Shown: positions 35,539 to 44,669, numbered from the stretch's first letter. The stretch is DNA of 64,000 nt from Pseudoxanthomonas sp. CF125 (GCF_900104085.1 NZ_FNLD01000001.1:1-64000); one strand, 5' to 3'. The notes: generated by a model not told the origin, from the sequence alone. A program made the numbers and translations.

Positions 35539-37041
35539 ATGAACGCCCCCCGCACCCGCGACAACTGGCAAGCACTCGCCGACGGATTGAAGATCCGTAC
35601 CCAGGCCTTCATCGACGGAAAATACGTCGATGCCGCCGACGGCAGGACCTTCGATTGCATCAGCCCCATCGACGGGCGTGCGCTGGGACGCGTGGCCGAA
35701 TGCGCCGCCGAAGACATCGAGCGCGCAGTCATCGCCGCGCGCCGCAGTTTCGATTCCGGCGCATGGTCCGAAGCCAAGCCCACCTACCGCAAGAAAGTGC
35801 TGCTGAAGTTCGCGCAGCTGATCGAGCAGTACGGCGACGAGCTAGCGCTGCTGGAATCGCTGGACATGGGCAAGCCGGTCACCGACGCGCGTCAGGTCGA
35901 CGTGGCGGCGACGATCCGCTGCATGGCCTGGACGGGCGAGGCGCTGGACAAGGTCTATGGCGAAGTCGCCGCGACCGGCCCCGACGAATTGGGACTGGTG
36001 ACGCGCGAACCGCTGGGCGTCATCGGCGCCATCGTGCCGTGGAATTTTCCGCTGCTGATGGCGACCTGGAAACTGGCGCCGGCGCTGGCGATGGGCAATT
36101 CGGTGGTGTTGAAGCCGTCGGAGAAATCTCCATTGAGCGCGATACGGCTGGCCGAAATCGCGATGGAGGCTGGTATCCCAGCGGGCGTCTTCAACGTAGT
36201 GCCCGGTTTCGGCAAAGAGGCGGGCGAACCGCTGGCCCTGCACATGGACGTCGACGGCCTGGTGTTCACCGGTTCCACCGCGGTCGGCAAACAATTGCTG
36301 CAGTGCGCAGGGCGCTCCAACCTCAAGCGCGCCTACATGGAATGCGGCGGCAAGAGCCCCAACCTGGTGTTCGCCGACGCGCACGATCTGGACAAGGCGG
36401 CCGAAGCGGCGGCTAGCGGCATCTTCTACAATCAGGGCGAGGTCTGCACCGCGGCTTCGCGTTTGCTGGTGGAGCGTTCCATCAAGGACGAATTCGTGGC
36501 GCGCGTGGTCGAGGCGGGCCGCAAGATGCAGCCGCGCCATCCTTTCGAGCCGGGTGCTCCGATGGGAGCGATGGTCGACGAAACGCAGACCAGCCGGGTG
36601 CTGGGATACATAGAAAAAGGCGTGGCCGAAGGCGCCAGGCTGGTGCTGGGCGGCAAGCGCGCCGATACGGTGCCCGGTGGCAGCTATATCGAGCCGACCG
36701 TGTTCGACGAAGTTGCCCACGAGCACACCATTTCACGCGAAGAGATCTTCGGGCCGGTGCTGTCGGTGATCGCCTTCGACACCGAAGAGCAGGCGCTGCG
36801 CATGGCCAACGACACCGAATACGGCTTGGCCGCCGGCGTGTGGACGAAGGACATCAGCCGCGCGCACCGTGTCGCGCGCAAACTGCGCGCGGGCAGCGTA
36901 TGGGTGAACTATTGGGACGGCGGCGACATGACCGCGCCATTCGGCGGCTACAAGCAGTCCGGCAACGGCCGCGACAAGTCGCTGCATGCGTTCGACAAAT
37001 ACACTGAAATCAAGGCGACCTGGATCAATCTGGGCAGCTGA
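35539..37041 (+). CDS. puuC: Gamma-glutamyl-gamma-aminobutyraldehyde dehydrogenase (PuuC-like)
   Basis: 500 residues, NAD(P)-dependent aldehyde dehydrogenase. Visible: IGAIVPWNFPLLMATWKLAP (NAD-binding Asn and Trp), FTGSTAVGKQLLQ, ECGGKSPNLVF (catalytic Glu), YNQGEVCTAASRLL (catalytic Cys) and EEIFGPVLSVI. Close to PuuC/PauC, which oxidise glutamylated or free aminoaldehydes from putrescine breakdown. Placed after the PuuR-type gene. ATG 35539 follows AGAGGCACGCCCC. Confidence 0.9.
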   Translation: MNAPRTRDNWQALADGLKIRTQAFIDGKYVDAADGRTFDCISPIDGRALGRVAECAAEDIERAVIAARRSFDSGAWSEAKPTYRKKVLLKFAQLIEQYGDELALLESLDMGKPVTDARQVDVAATIRCMAWTGEALDKVYGEVAATGPDELGLVTREPLGVIGAIVPWNFPLLMATWKLAPALAMGNSVVLKPSEKSPLSAIRLAEIAMEAGIPAGVFNVVPGFGKEAGEPLALHMDVDGLVFTGSTAVGKQLLQCAGRSNLKRAYMECGGKSPNLVFADAHDLDKAAEAAASGIFYNQGEVCTAASRLLVERSIKDEFVARVVEAGRKMQPRHPFEPGAPMGAMVDETQTSRVLGYIEKGVAEGARLVLGGKRADTVPGGSYIEPTVFDEVAHEHTISREEIFGPVLSVIAFDTEEQALRMANDTEYGLAAGVWTKDISRAHRVARKLRAGSVWVNYWDGGDMTAPFGGYKQSGNGRDKSLHAFDKYTEIKATWINLGS

Positions 37042-37077
37042 TCCAGGCATCGCCGCCGGGATGGCGAAGGAGAAAAG

Positions 37078-37695
37078 ATGCTTTTACACGTCCTTTTCCT
37101 GATCGGCATCGCGGTCGAGGCGATGAGCGCGGCGCTGGTGGCGGGCCGGCGGCAGATGGACTGGTTGGGCGTATGCGTGATCGCCGTGGTCACCGCGCTG
37201 GGCGGCGGTACGCTGCGCGATGTGCTGCTGGGGCGCCACCCACTGAGCTGGATCGAGCATCCCAGCTATCTGGTGATAGTGCTGGCCGCCGCGCTGGTCA
37301 CCATATTGGTGGCGCCGATGATGAAGCGCCTGCGCACCAGTTTTCTCGTGTTGGATGGGCTCGGGCTGGTCGTATTCACCGTGGTCGGCTGCGATATCGC
37401 CAAGGGACTGCATCTGCACTGGTTGATCATCCTGGTCAGCGGGATGATCACCGGAACGTTCGGTGGAGTGCTGCGCGATGTGCTTTGCACGCAGGTGCCG
37501 CTGTTGTTCCGCAAGGAGCTGTACGCCAGCGTCTCGCTATTGGCCGGCGCGATCTACATGACCGCCCCGCATGTGGGGATGGATCACGATGTGGGCATGG
37601 TGATCGCGATGGTCACCGGGTTTGCGGTGCGCATGCTGGCCATCCGCTATCACTGGGAAATGCCGAAGTTCGTCTACAAGGACGACTGGGATTGA
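37078..37695 (+). CDS. TRIC/UPF0126 family membrane channel protein (YadS-like)
   Basis: 205 residues with seven predicted membrane segments built from two homologous halves, each with a Gly-rich motif: GGGTLRDVLLGRHPLSWI and GTFGGVLRDVLCTQVPLLF. These motifs define the prokaryotic TRIC (trimeric intracellular cation channel-like) family. The physiological role in bacteria is unclear. It lies 36 bases after puuC, preceded by GGAGAAAAG before ATG, so it may ride on that transcript. Confidence 0.9.
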   Translation: MLLHVLFLIGIAVEAMSAALVAGRRQMDWLGVCVIAVVTALGGGTLRDVLLGRHPLSWIEHPSYLVIVLAAALVTILVAPMMKRLRTSFLVLDGLGLVVFTVVGCDIAKGLHLHWLIILVSGMITGTFGGVLRDVLCTQVPLLFRKELYASVSLLAGAIYMTAPHVGMDHDVGMVIAMVTGFAVRMLAIRYHWEMPKFVYKDDWD

Positions 37696-37706
37696 GGGCG
37701 ACCGTC

Positions 37707-37772
37707 GTAGGAGCGACGTAAGTCGCGAATGAATCTCGGCACAAGATGTTTCGCGACTTACGTCGCTCCTAC
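37707..37772. repeat. REP-like inverted repeat, GTAGGAGCGACGTAAGTCGC family
   Basis: Perfect 22-base arms (GTAGGAGCGACGTAAGTCGC... / ...GCGACTTACGTCGCTCCTAC) around a 22-base loop. Its right end supplies the TAG stop (37769-37771) of the next minus-strand gene. Confidence 0.95.
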
Positions 37773-38053
37773 CGGGTTTTACCGGATTTATTGAACTCGA
37801 CGCCGATCCGCCCGGCATCCGGCAACTCCCGGTCAAGCGACTGCCGGTAGTGGATGCAGCCGCGCATGAACTGCGGCCATTCCGGAACCGCCGGCAGCGG
37901 ATCGGTCTTCTCGGGAAGCAGGCCCCATAGATCCGGGTGATGCCAGCAAAGCTCATGAAGGGTGGAATCGCGGTGCTTGCGGATGGCGTCGCGCAATTTA
38001 CGCGCCTCCGCTACCAGCTCCGCCTGGGTCAGTCGATCTAGGTCTTCGTCCAC
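37769..38053 (-). CDS. Hypothetical 94-residue protein
   Basis: 94 residues starting at GTG 38053, which has GGGAGG six bases upstream. The sequence has an N-terminal helix (DRLTQAELVAEARKLRDAIR), then KHRDSTLHELCWHHPDLWGLLPE and a Pro-rich segment ending FMRGCIHYRQSLDRELPDAG. I do not assign a family. Cys/His clustering (ELCWHHP) might bind a metal. Its TAG is provided by a repeat element. Confidence 0.72.
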   Translation of the reverse strand: MDEDLDRLTQAELVAEARKLRDAIRKHRDSTLHELCWHHPDLWGLLPEKTDPLPAVPEWPQFMRGCIHYRQSLDRELPDAGRIGVEFNKSGKTR

Positions 38054-38132
38054 GGCATGCCTCCCGAAGTCCGGTTGCGCCGATAGCCGGAGAATCTGCC
38101 AGAATCCGGCCAGCCTAACCAGATCGTAGACG

Positions 38133-39401
38133 ATGACCGCGCCCACTGTTGTCAATTCCCCGCGTCGAGTGCTGTTCGCCAGCCTGATCGGCACCACCAT
38201 CGAATTCTTCGATTTCTACATCTACGCCACCGCCGCGGTGATCGTGTTCCCGCAGCTGTTCTTCCCCGAAAGCGACCCGGCCACCGCTACCCTCAAATCC
38301 CTGATCACCTTCGCCCTGGCGTTCTTCGCGCGGCCGGTGGGGTCGGCGCTGTTCGGCCACTTCGGCGACCGGGTAGGGCGCAAGGCCACGCTGGTGGCGG
38401 CGTTGCTGACCATGGGTCTTTCCACCATCGCCATCGGTCTGCTGCCGACCTACACCAGTATTGGAGTGGCGGCGCCGATCCTGCTGGCGATCTGCCGCTT
38501 CGGTCAGGGACTAGGCCTGGGCGGCGAGTGGGGCGGGGCGGTGCTGCTGGCGACGGAGAACGCGCCGCCGGGCAAGCGCGCGTGGTACGGCATGTTTCCG
38601 CAGCTGGGCGCGCCGCTCGGCTTCCTGTGCTCGACCGGCATCTTCCTGCTGCTGACCGAATTGATGGACGACACGCAGTTCCTGGCCTGGGGCTGGCGCA
38701 TTCCGTTCCTGTCCAGCGCCGCGCTGGTTTTCGTGGGCCTGTGGGTGCGTTTGCGCATCGCCGAGACGCCCGACTTCCAGAAGACGCTGGACAAAGGCGA
38801 GCGCGTGCGCCTGCCGATGCTGAGCGTGCTGCGCGAACATCCGGGGGCGTTGCTCGCCGGGACGTTCGCGCTGGTCGCCACCTTCGTCCTGTTCTACCTG
38901 ATGACCGTTTTCAACCTGTCCTGGGGAACCGCGCAGCTGGGCTACACGCGCGAACAATTCCTGTTGATGCTGATGATCGCCGTGTTGTTCTTCGGTGCGG
39001 GAATTCCGGTGTCGGCGCTGCTGGCGGACCGGTACGGCCGGCGTTTGGCGATGGTGCTGGCCACGGTCTCGATCATCGTGTTCGGATTGTTCTACGGGCC
39101 GCTTTTCAGCATCGGCAGCGGCGCGGGCGTGTTGCTGTTCCTGATCATCGGCATGACGGTCACCGGCCTTACTTATGGACCGTGCGGGACGCTGCTGGCC
39201 GACATGTTTCCCACTGCGGTGCGTTACACCGGTGCATCGCTGGCCTTCAATCTGGCGGGCATCCTGGGCGCGTCGCTGACGCCTTCCATCGCCACCTATC
39301 TGGCGACCAGGCACGGCGTCTCGCATGTGGGTTATTACCTTGCCGCCGCCGCCACACTGACCTTGATCGCGTTGTTGCTGGCTCCGCGTACGAAGGCATG
39401 A
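38133..39401 (+). CDS. MFS transporter, metabolite:H+ symporter (MHS) subfamily
   Basis: 422 residues, 12 membrane segments. The MHS signature is clear: IEFFDFYIYATAAVIVFPQL at the N-terminus, GHFGDRVGRKATLVAAL in loop 2-3, and FGQGLGLGGEWGGAVLLATE. Relatives carry organic acids, shikimate, proline or betaine across the inner membrane with protons. The substrate cannot be deduced; the catabolic neighbourhood suggests a carbon source. ATG 38133 is the first start before the conserved region. Confidence 0.92.
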   Translation: MTAPTVVNSPRRVLFASLIGTTIEFFDFYIYATAAVIVFPQLFFPESDPATATLKSLITFALAFFARPVGSALFGHFGDRVGRKATLVAALLTMGLSTIAIGLLPTYTSIGVAAPILLAICRFGQGLGLGGEWGGAVLLATENAPPGKRAWYGMFPQLGAPLGFLCSTGIFLLLTELMDDTQFLAWGWRIPFLSSAALVFVGLWVRLRIAETPDFQKTLDKGERVRLPMLSVLREHPGALLAGTFALVATFVLFYLMTVFNLSWGTAQLGYTREQFLLMLMIAVLFFGAGIPVSALLADRYGRRLAMVLATVSIIVFGLFYGPLFSIGSGAGVLLFLIIGMTVTGLTYGPCGTLLADMFPTAVRYTGASLAFNLAGILGASLTPSIATYLATRHGVSHVGYYLAAAATLTLIALLLAPRTKA

Positions 39402-39404
39402 TCT

Positions 39405-39475
39405 TTGTGGAGCCGAGCTTGCTTGGCTGCTTTTGATTCCGCGCCAAAAGCAGAGGAGCAAGCTCGGCCCTACAA
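39405..39475. repeat. Imperfect inverted repeat (GCCGAGCTTGC type)
   Basis: TTGTGGAGCCGAGCTTGC...GCTTTTG pairs with CAAAAGCAGAGGAGCAAGCTCGG...CTACAA, with a few mismatches, between the convergent transporter and oxidase genes. Confidence 0.8.
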
Positions 39476-39480
39476 GGCAA

Positions 39481-40770
39481 TCACCACAGCGCGTCGCGCA
39501 GTTTGTACCAGGCCATCGCCGCCACCAGCATCGGCGTGCGCAGGGCGCGGCCGCCGGGGAAGGGCAGGTGCGGGATCTTGGCGAACAGGTCCAGCCGTTC
39601 CGATTGACCGCGTATGGCTTCGGACATCAACTTTCCTGCCAGCCCTGTAGCGATGACGCCGTGTCCGGAAAACCCCTGCGCGAAGTAGATATTGGGCGTC
39701 AGCCGTCCGAAATGCGGCGCGCGGTTGAGCGAGATGTCGATGTAGCCGCCCCACACGTACTCGATCTGCACGTCGGCCAGCTGCGGAAACACCCTGCGCA
39801 TGCGCCGGGTCATGGTGCCCCGGAGGTTGGGCGGAGGCAGAGTGGAATAGCTGGCACGGCCGCCGAACAACAGGCGGTGGTCGCGGCTCAGCCTGAAATA
39901 GTCCAACGCCCAGTTGGTGTCCGCCACCGCCATGTCGTTGCGGATGAGTTCCTTTGCGCGTTGTTCGCCAAGCGGCACGGTAGCGCCGATGTAGGTGCCG
40001 ACCGGCATGATCCGCGATTCCAGCTCGGGCGCGATGCCGTGCAGCAGCGCATTGCCGGCCAGGACCGCAAAGTCGCAATGCACTTCGCCGCCCGCGGTCT
40101 TGAATACTGGCCTGGTTCCGCGCACCAGTTGCGTGACCCGCGATTGCTCGAAGATGCGTACGCCCGCCGCCATCGTGGCGCGGGCCAGGCCCAACGCATA
40201 TTCGAGCGGATGCAGGTGGCCGCTGTTGGGGTCGTAGAGCGCGCCAAGGTAACGATCGCTGGCGAGCTGGCTGCGCAGGCGTTCGCGGCTCCACCATTCG
40301 ACCGGATAGTCGTAGCGGGTGCGGAATTCATCGATCGCGGCCAGCACTTCGCGCTCCTGCCGCGGCTTGATCGGCACGGTGGCGTGGCCATCGCGCCAGT
40401 CGCAGGCGATGCCGTGTTTGCGGATGCGGTCGCGCAGCCATTGCAGGCCTTCGCGGGAAAGGTCGAACATTCTGCGCGCGTCGTCGAAACCCACCAGCGA
40501 TTCCAGCTTGGCCTCGCCGCAGCTGAAGCCGGCGATGGCCTGGCCGCCGTTGCGTCCGGAGGCGCCCCAACCGATGCGTTCGGCTTCCAGCACTACGACG
40601 CTGTAGCCAGCCTCGGCCAGTTCCAAGGCGGCGGACAGTCCCGTGTAGCCGGCGCCGAGGATGCACACGTCGGCCTGGATCGCGCCCTGTAACGCCGGTT
40701 GCTCGGGTAGCGGAACGGCGCTGGCGGCGTACCAGCTGGGTGGATACGAGGATTGTCCAACAGCACGCAT
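39481..40770 (-). CDS. puuB: Gamma-glutamylputrescine oxidase (PuuB-like, DAO family)
   Basis: 429 residues. FAD-dependent amine oxidoreductase: the Rossmann dinucleotide motif VCILGAGYTGLSAALELAEA at about residues 34-53 is followed by VVVLEAERIGWGASGRNGGQ, and the C-terminal FAD site is GFSGHGVIATGLAGKL. It would oxidise gamma-glutamylputrescine to the aldehyde used by PuuC, with hydrogen peroxide and ammonia as by-products. ATG 40770 is chosen; a longer open frame upstream only translates a repeat. It is downstream of spuI on the same strand and may be co-transcribed. Confidence 0.92.
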   Translation of the reverse strand: MRAVGQSSYPPSWYAASAVPLPEQPALQGAIQADVCILGAGYTGLSAALELAEAGYSVVVLEAERIGWGASGRNGGQAIAGFSCGEAKLESLVGFDDARRMFDLSREGLQWLRDRIRKHGIACDWRDGHATVPIKPRQEREVLAAIDEFRTRYDYPVEWWSRERLRSQLASDRYLGALYDPNSGHLHPLEYALGLARATMAAGVRIFEQSRVTQLVRGTRPVFKTAGGEVHCDFAVLAGNALLHGIAPELESRIMPVGTYIGATVPLGEQRAKELIRNDMAVADTNWALDYFRLSRDHRLLFGGRASYSTLPPPNLRGTMTRRMRRVFPQLADVQIEYVWGGYIDISLNRAPHFGRLTPNIYFAQGFSGHGVIATGLAGKLMSEAIRGQSERLDLFAKIPHLPFPGGRALRTPMLVAAMAWYKLRDALW

Positions 40771-40789
40771 CAATGAACTTCCCGTATCG

Positions 40790-40815
40790 TCATCCCAGCG
40801 AACGCTGGGATCCAT
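40790..40815. repeat. Short palindrome TCATCCCAGCGAACGCTGGGA
   Basis: CCCAGCG AA CGCTGGG followed by TCCATTTTGATCTT. The same unit (TCATCCCAGC...GCTGGGATCCATTTTGATC) occurs at 35097. It lies between spuI and puuB. Confidence 0.8.
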
Positions 40816-40910
40816 TTTGATCTTCGCGTGATGCTTGGAGCACTCGCTTCGCTCGTACCCCTCATCCGCCCTTCGGGCACCTTCTCCCACAAGGGGAGAA
40901 GGGGAGCTAT

Positions 40911-42305
40911 CTACACTGCCCGCAGATACCAGTCGTATTCCAGCGTAGTCACCTGGGTATAGAACGTGTGCATTTCCTTCAGCTTCTGCTGCCCATAAAT
41001 ATGCCGGAACGATTCACCAAACTGCTCTCGAATGAAATCGCTACCCATGAAATCATCAATGGCCTGACGCCAGTACGGCGTGCGTATCTCGGTCTGCTCG
41101 TAGGCATTGCCCACCACCGGCGCGCCAGGATCGAAACCGTTCTCCAGCCCATGCAGCATCCCCGCCAGCACTGCCGCGGTCACCAGATACACATTGGCGT
41201 CGGCGCCGGCGATGCGGTGCTCGACGCGCGTGTTGGCTTCGTTGCTGTGCGGGATGCGCATGGCCACGGTGCGGTTGTTGTAGCCCCAGGCGTCATTGAG
41301 CGGCACGAAGGCGTTGAGCACGAAGCGGCGGTAGCTGTTGGCGTGCGGCGCGAACAGCAGCAGGCTGTCCTTGGCGCTGCGTTGCAGGCCGCCGATGGCG
41401 TGTTTCAAGGTATCGGCTGGTGCTTCCGGAGTGGAGGCGAAAATGTTGTCGCCCTTGTCGTCCAGCACGCTGACATGGATATGCAGGCCATTGCCGGCTT
41501 GCTCGGCGAACGGTTTGGCCATGAAACTGGCCTGCACGCCCTGCTGCTGGGCTACGGCTTTGATCGCACGCTTCAGCATGACCGCATCGTCGCAGGCCAG
41601 CAGGGCATCGTCACGATGCTTGAGGTTGATCTCGAACTGGCCCGGCGCGTATTCGGCCACGGCCGTATCGGCGGGAATCCCCTGCGCCTTGCACGCGGCC
41701 GACACCGCATCGGTGAAGCCGCGGTAGTCGTTGAGGTCTTCCATGTAATAGACCTGCGTGCTGTTGCTGCGGCGGCCGGTTACCGGATTGACCGGCGTAC
41801 GCGGCTTGCCGTCGGCATCCAGATGCGCGTCGAACAGGTAGAACTCCAATTCCACCGCCACCACCGGCTTGAGGCCGCGGGCGGTGTAACGTTCCAGTAC
41901 GCGCTTGAGCACTTCCCGCGGATTGGCCTCGAAAGCGCCGCCTTTGGCATCTTCCATCGACAGCAGCAATTGCGCCATCGGCCGCGGCGACCAGGGCACC
42001 GCACGCAGCGAGCCCGGCACGGGACGGCAGATGCGGTCTTCATCGCCGATGTCGTAGCCCAGGCCGGTTTCCTCCACGGTGTTGCCGGTGATGTCGGTGG
42101 CGATCAGCGACATCGGCAGGCACACGCCCTCCTGGTACACCTTCTCCAGTGCATCGCGGGTGATGCGCTTGCCGCGCAGCAGGCCGTTCATGTCGGGCAG
42201 CAGCAGGTCGACCAGTTCGCAGTCGGGCAGCTGCCGCAAGGTGGCTGCATCTGCCGAGGCAAGCAGGGAAATATCGGGAAGGGAGGTGTCTGGGATGCGG
42301 GTCAT
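40911..42305 (-). CDS. spuI: Gamma-glutamylpolyamine synthetase (SpuI/PuuA-like)
   Basis: 464 residues, glutamine-synthetase fold. It ligates glutamate to putrescine or another polyamine using ATP. Visible: LLPDMNGLLRGKRI (short GS beta-grasp N-terminus), VVAVELEFYLFD (metal Glu), YAPGQFEINLKHRDD, GNGLHIHVSVLD (ATP-site His), LNDAWGYNNRTVAMRIP and VEHRIAGADANVYLV. It lacks the adenylylation loop of GlnA. Divergent from spuA, as spuI is in Pseudomonas aeruginosa. Confidence 0.92.
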   Translation of the reverse strand: MTRIPDTSLPDISLLASADAATLRQLPDCELVDLLLPDMNGLLRGKRITRDALEKVYQEGVCLPMSLIATDITGNTVEETGLGYDIGDEDRICRPVPGSLRAVPWSPRPMAQLLLSMEDAKGGAFEANPREVLKRVLERYTARGLKPVVAVELEFYLFDAHLDADGKPRTPVNPVTGRRSNSTQVYYMEDLNDYRGFTDAVSAACKAQGIPADTAVAEYAPGQFEINLKHRDDALLACDDAVMLKRAIKAVAQQQGVQASFMAKPFAEQAGNGLHIHVSVLDDKGDNIFASTPEAPADTLKHAIGGLQRSAKDSLLLFAPHANSYRRFVLNAFVPLNDAWGYNNRTVAMRIPHSNEANTRVEHRIAGADANVYLVTAAVLAGMLHGLENGFDPGAPVVGNAYEQTEIRTPYWRQAIDDFMGSDFIREQFGESFRHIYGQQKLKEMHTFYTQVTTLEYDWYLRAV

Positions 42306-42405
42306 GATGGCGTCACGGGCGGTTCGCGGCAGCTTACCAGAGAGATCCCGCTGTCAAGAATACTCAACGCGTTTGATAGTGTTGATGTCCTGAAGTGTCC
42401 TGAAA

Positions 42406-42423
42406 TGGTGCCGCAATGCACCA
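42406..42423. promoter_or_regulatory. Palindromic operator candidate between spuI and spuA
   Basis: TGGTGC CGCAAT GCACCA, six-base perfect arms, roughly midway in the 209-base divergent intergenic region. It is placed to control both directions; the binding protein is unknown, with the PuuR-type regulator a candidate. Confidence 0.4.
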
Positions 42424-42514
42424 ATATCGGGATAAAAGCGGTAATCCGGCAGTTGGTGTTGTAAAAATAAAACAGGCAGGTTAAGTTGCGGCAAGCTTTT
42501 TCGAGCCTCCCCCA

Positions 42515-43270
42515 ATGGCCAGCCTGCCGCTGGTCGGCCTTCCCACCGACCGTAAAGAAATCGGTCCACATCCCTTCCTCGCGGTCGGCGAGAAGTATGT
42601 GCGCGCGGTGGTGGAAGGGGCGGGGGCGCTGCCTGTCCTGCTTCCCACTTTGCGGCCTGCGCTGCCGCTGGAGCAGTTGCTGGAACAGGTCGACGGCATC
42701 CTGTTGACCGGCGCGGTCAGCAACATCGAGCCGCATCATTACAGCGACGAACCCAGTTACGAAGGCAATCTGCTCGACCCCGTGCGCGATGCGACCACCC
42801 TTTCGCTGGTGCCGCTGGCGATCAGCATGGGCGTCCCGCTGCTGGCGCTGTGCCGCGGTTTCCAGGAGGTGAACGTCGCCTTCGGCGGCAGTCTCTACCA
42901 GAAGGTGCAGGAGCAGCCCGGATTCCTCGATCATCGCGAGAATCCCGCCGATCCGTTGGAACGGCAATACGCTCCCGTGCATGCCGTCACTCTCAACCCG
43001 GGCGGCTTGCTGGCCGGGATCGCCGGTGCGCCCTCGGCGCGCGTCAACTCGCTGCACGGGCAGGGCGTCGCGCGCCTGGGCAAGGGGCTGAAGGTGGAGG
43101 CCGTGGCGCCTGATGGGCTGATCGAAGCATTCCGCCACGAAGGCCCGGGTTTCCTGCTGGGCGTGCAGTGGCACCCGGAATGGCGCGTCACCGAAAACCC
43201 GTTTTACCTAGGCATATTCAAGGCATTCGGCGACGCCTGCCGGGCGCGCGCCGCACAACGCAATCACTGA
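42515..43270 (+). CDS. spuA: Gamma-glutamyl-GABA hydrolase (PuuD/SpuA-like)
   Basis: 251 residues, class I glutamine-amidotransferase-like peptidase C26. It releases glutamate and GABA from gamma-glutamyl-GABA. Visible: GLPTDRKEIGPHPFLAVGEKY, DGILLTGAVSNIEPHHY, the nucleophile Cys113 in LALCRGFQEVN, NSLHGQGV, and the His-Glu pair in GVQWHPEWR. The ribosome site is weak at the chosen ATG. First gene of the spuABCD-type run. Confidence 0.94.
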   Translation: MASLPLVGLPTDRKEIGPHPFLAVGEKYVRAVVEGAGALPVLLPTLRPALPLEQLLEQVDGILLTGAVSNIEPHHYSDEPSYEGNLLDPVRDATTLSLVPLAISMGVPLLALCRGFQEVNVAFGGSLYQKVQEQPGFLDHRENPADPLERQYAPVHAVTLNPGGLLAGIAGAPSARVNSLHGQGVARLGKGLKVEAVAPDGLIEAFRHEGPGFLLGVQWHPEWRVTENPFYLGIFKAFGDACRARAAQRNH

Positions 43271-43279
43271 AGCGAATTT

Positions 43280-44662
43280 ATGACCCAACGCCAGGCCCAG
43301 AAAAAAACCGTGCCGGAAAAACCGGAAAGCTCCTTGCGACGCTGGCTGAAGGAACGCAGCATCACCGAGGTCGAATGCCTGGTGCCCGACATCACCGGCA
43401 TTGCGCGCGGCAAGATCATTCCCGCCGACAAGTTCTCCCACGACTACGGCACCCGGTTGCCGGAAGGCATCTTCGCCACCACCGTCACCGGCGATTATCC
43501 GGACGACTACTACGACCTGACCTCGCCTTCGGATTCGGACATGTTCCTGCGCCCGGACCCGGACACGGTACGCATGGTCCCCTGGGCTACCGATCCCACT
43601 GCGCAGGTGATCCACGACTGCTACACCAAGGACGGCAAGCCGCACGATCTGGCTCCGCGCAACGTGCTCAGGCGCGTGCTGGCGGCGTACGAGGAGGCCG
43701 GTCTGCGTCCTGTGGTGGCGCCGGAGCTCGAATTCTTCCTGGTGCAGAAGAATACCGATCCCGATTTCCCGCTGCTGCCGCCGGCCGGCCGCTCCGGCCG
43801 CCCGGAAACCGCGCGCCAATCCTATTCGATCGATGCGGTCAACGAGTTCGATCCCATCCTGGACCTGATGTACGACTACTGCGATGCGATGGAACTGGAC
43901 GTGGACACGCTGATCCACGAATCGGGCGCGGCGCAGCTGGAAGTCAATTTCACCCATTCCGATGCGCTGTCGCGGGCAGACCAGGTGTTCTTCTTCAAGC
44001 GCACCATGCGCGAGGCGGCGATGCGCCATGGCATCTACGCCACCTTCCTGGCCAAGCCGATGGAGAACGAGCCCGGCAGCGCCATGCATATCCACCAAAG
44101 CATGCTGGACAAGAAGGGCAACAACGTTTTTACCGGCAAGAGCGAAGGCAAGCTGAGCCCGACATTCGGCCAGTATCTCGGCGGTCTGCAGAAGTACGTG
44201 CCGATGGCGATGGCGTTCTTCGCGCCCAACGTCAATTCCTATCGCCGTCTGGCGCTGGGGCAGGTTGCGCCCATCAACGTGCAATGGGGCTACGACAACC
44301 GCACCTGCGGCCTGCGCGTGCCGATGGACACGCCGGAGAACATGCGCGTGGAAAGCCGTTTCGCCGGCTCCGACGCCAACCCCTACCTGGCGATGGCGGC
44401 AACGCTGGCGTGCGGTCTGCTGGGCATGCGCGAAGGTTTGAAGGCGACCGCGCCGCTGGCCAGCAGCGCGCAGGAGCTCGGCTTCGAGCTGCCGCGTTCG
44501 CTGGGCGAGTCGCTGGACGAGCTGGAAACCTGCAAGCCGCTGCAGGAACTGCTGGGGTCGCGCTTCGTGCGCGCCTACGTGTCGGTGAAGCGCAAGGAAT
44601 ACGAGACCTTCTTCCGCGTGATCAGTTCGTGGGAGCGGGAGTTCTTGCTGTTGAACGTCTAA
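43280..44662 (+). CDS. spuB: Second gamma-glutamylpolyamine synthetase (SpuB-like)
   Basis: 460 residues, glutamine-synthetase fold and a distant paralog of the divergent spuI product. It has LVPDITGIARGKIIPADKF, VVAPELEFFLVQKN, GAAQLEVNFTHSDAL, GSAMHIHQSMLDKKGNN, INVQWGYDNRTCGLRVP and VESRFAGSDANPYLAMA. It probably glutamylates a different polyamine from SpuI. It starts 9 bases after spuA, with GAAGCGAATTT before ATG. Confidence 0.92.
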   Translation: MTQRQAQKKTVPEKPESSLRRWLKERSITEVECLVPDITGIARGKIIPADKFSHDYGTRLPEGIFATTVTGDYPDDYYDLTSPSDSDMFLRPDPDTVRMVPWATDPTAQVIHDCYTKDGKPHDLAPRNVLRRVLAAYEEAGLRPVVAPELEFFLVQKNTDPDFPLLPPAGRSGRPETARQSYSIDAVNEFDPILDLMYDYCDAMELDVDTLIHESGAAQLEVNFTHSDALSRADQVFFFKRTMREAAMRHGIYATFLAKPMENEPGSAMHIHQSMLDKKGNNVFTGKSEGKLSPTFGQYLGGLQKYVPMAMAFFAPNVNSYRRLALGQVAPINVQWGYDNRTCGLRVPMDTPENMRVESRFAGSDANPYLAMAATLACGLLGMREGLKATAPLASSAQELGFELPRSLGESLDELETCKPLQELLGSRFVRAYVSVKRKEYETFFRVISSWEREFLLLNV

Positions 44663-44669
44663 TCACCGC

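Noticed and set aside
40771..40890. N-terminal extension of PuuB
   Set aside because: The extra residues (KIKMDPSVRWDDD and neighbours) are the translation of a palindromic repeat and have no place in the oxidase family.
42406..42423. Sigma-54 promoter upstream of spuA
   Set aside because: TGGTGC and TGCA resemble the -24/-12 boxes, but GG and GC are separated by 9 rather than 10 bases, and the exact palindrome explains the sequence better.
40968..42464. 498-residue open frame antisense to spuI
   Set aside because: Same reason: a shadow of a well-conserved glutamine-synthetase-fold gene in high-GC DNA.
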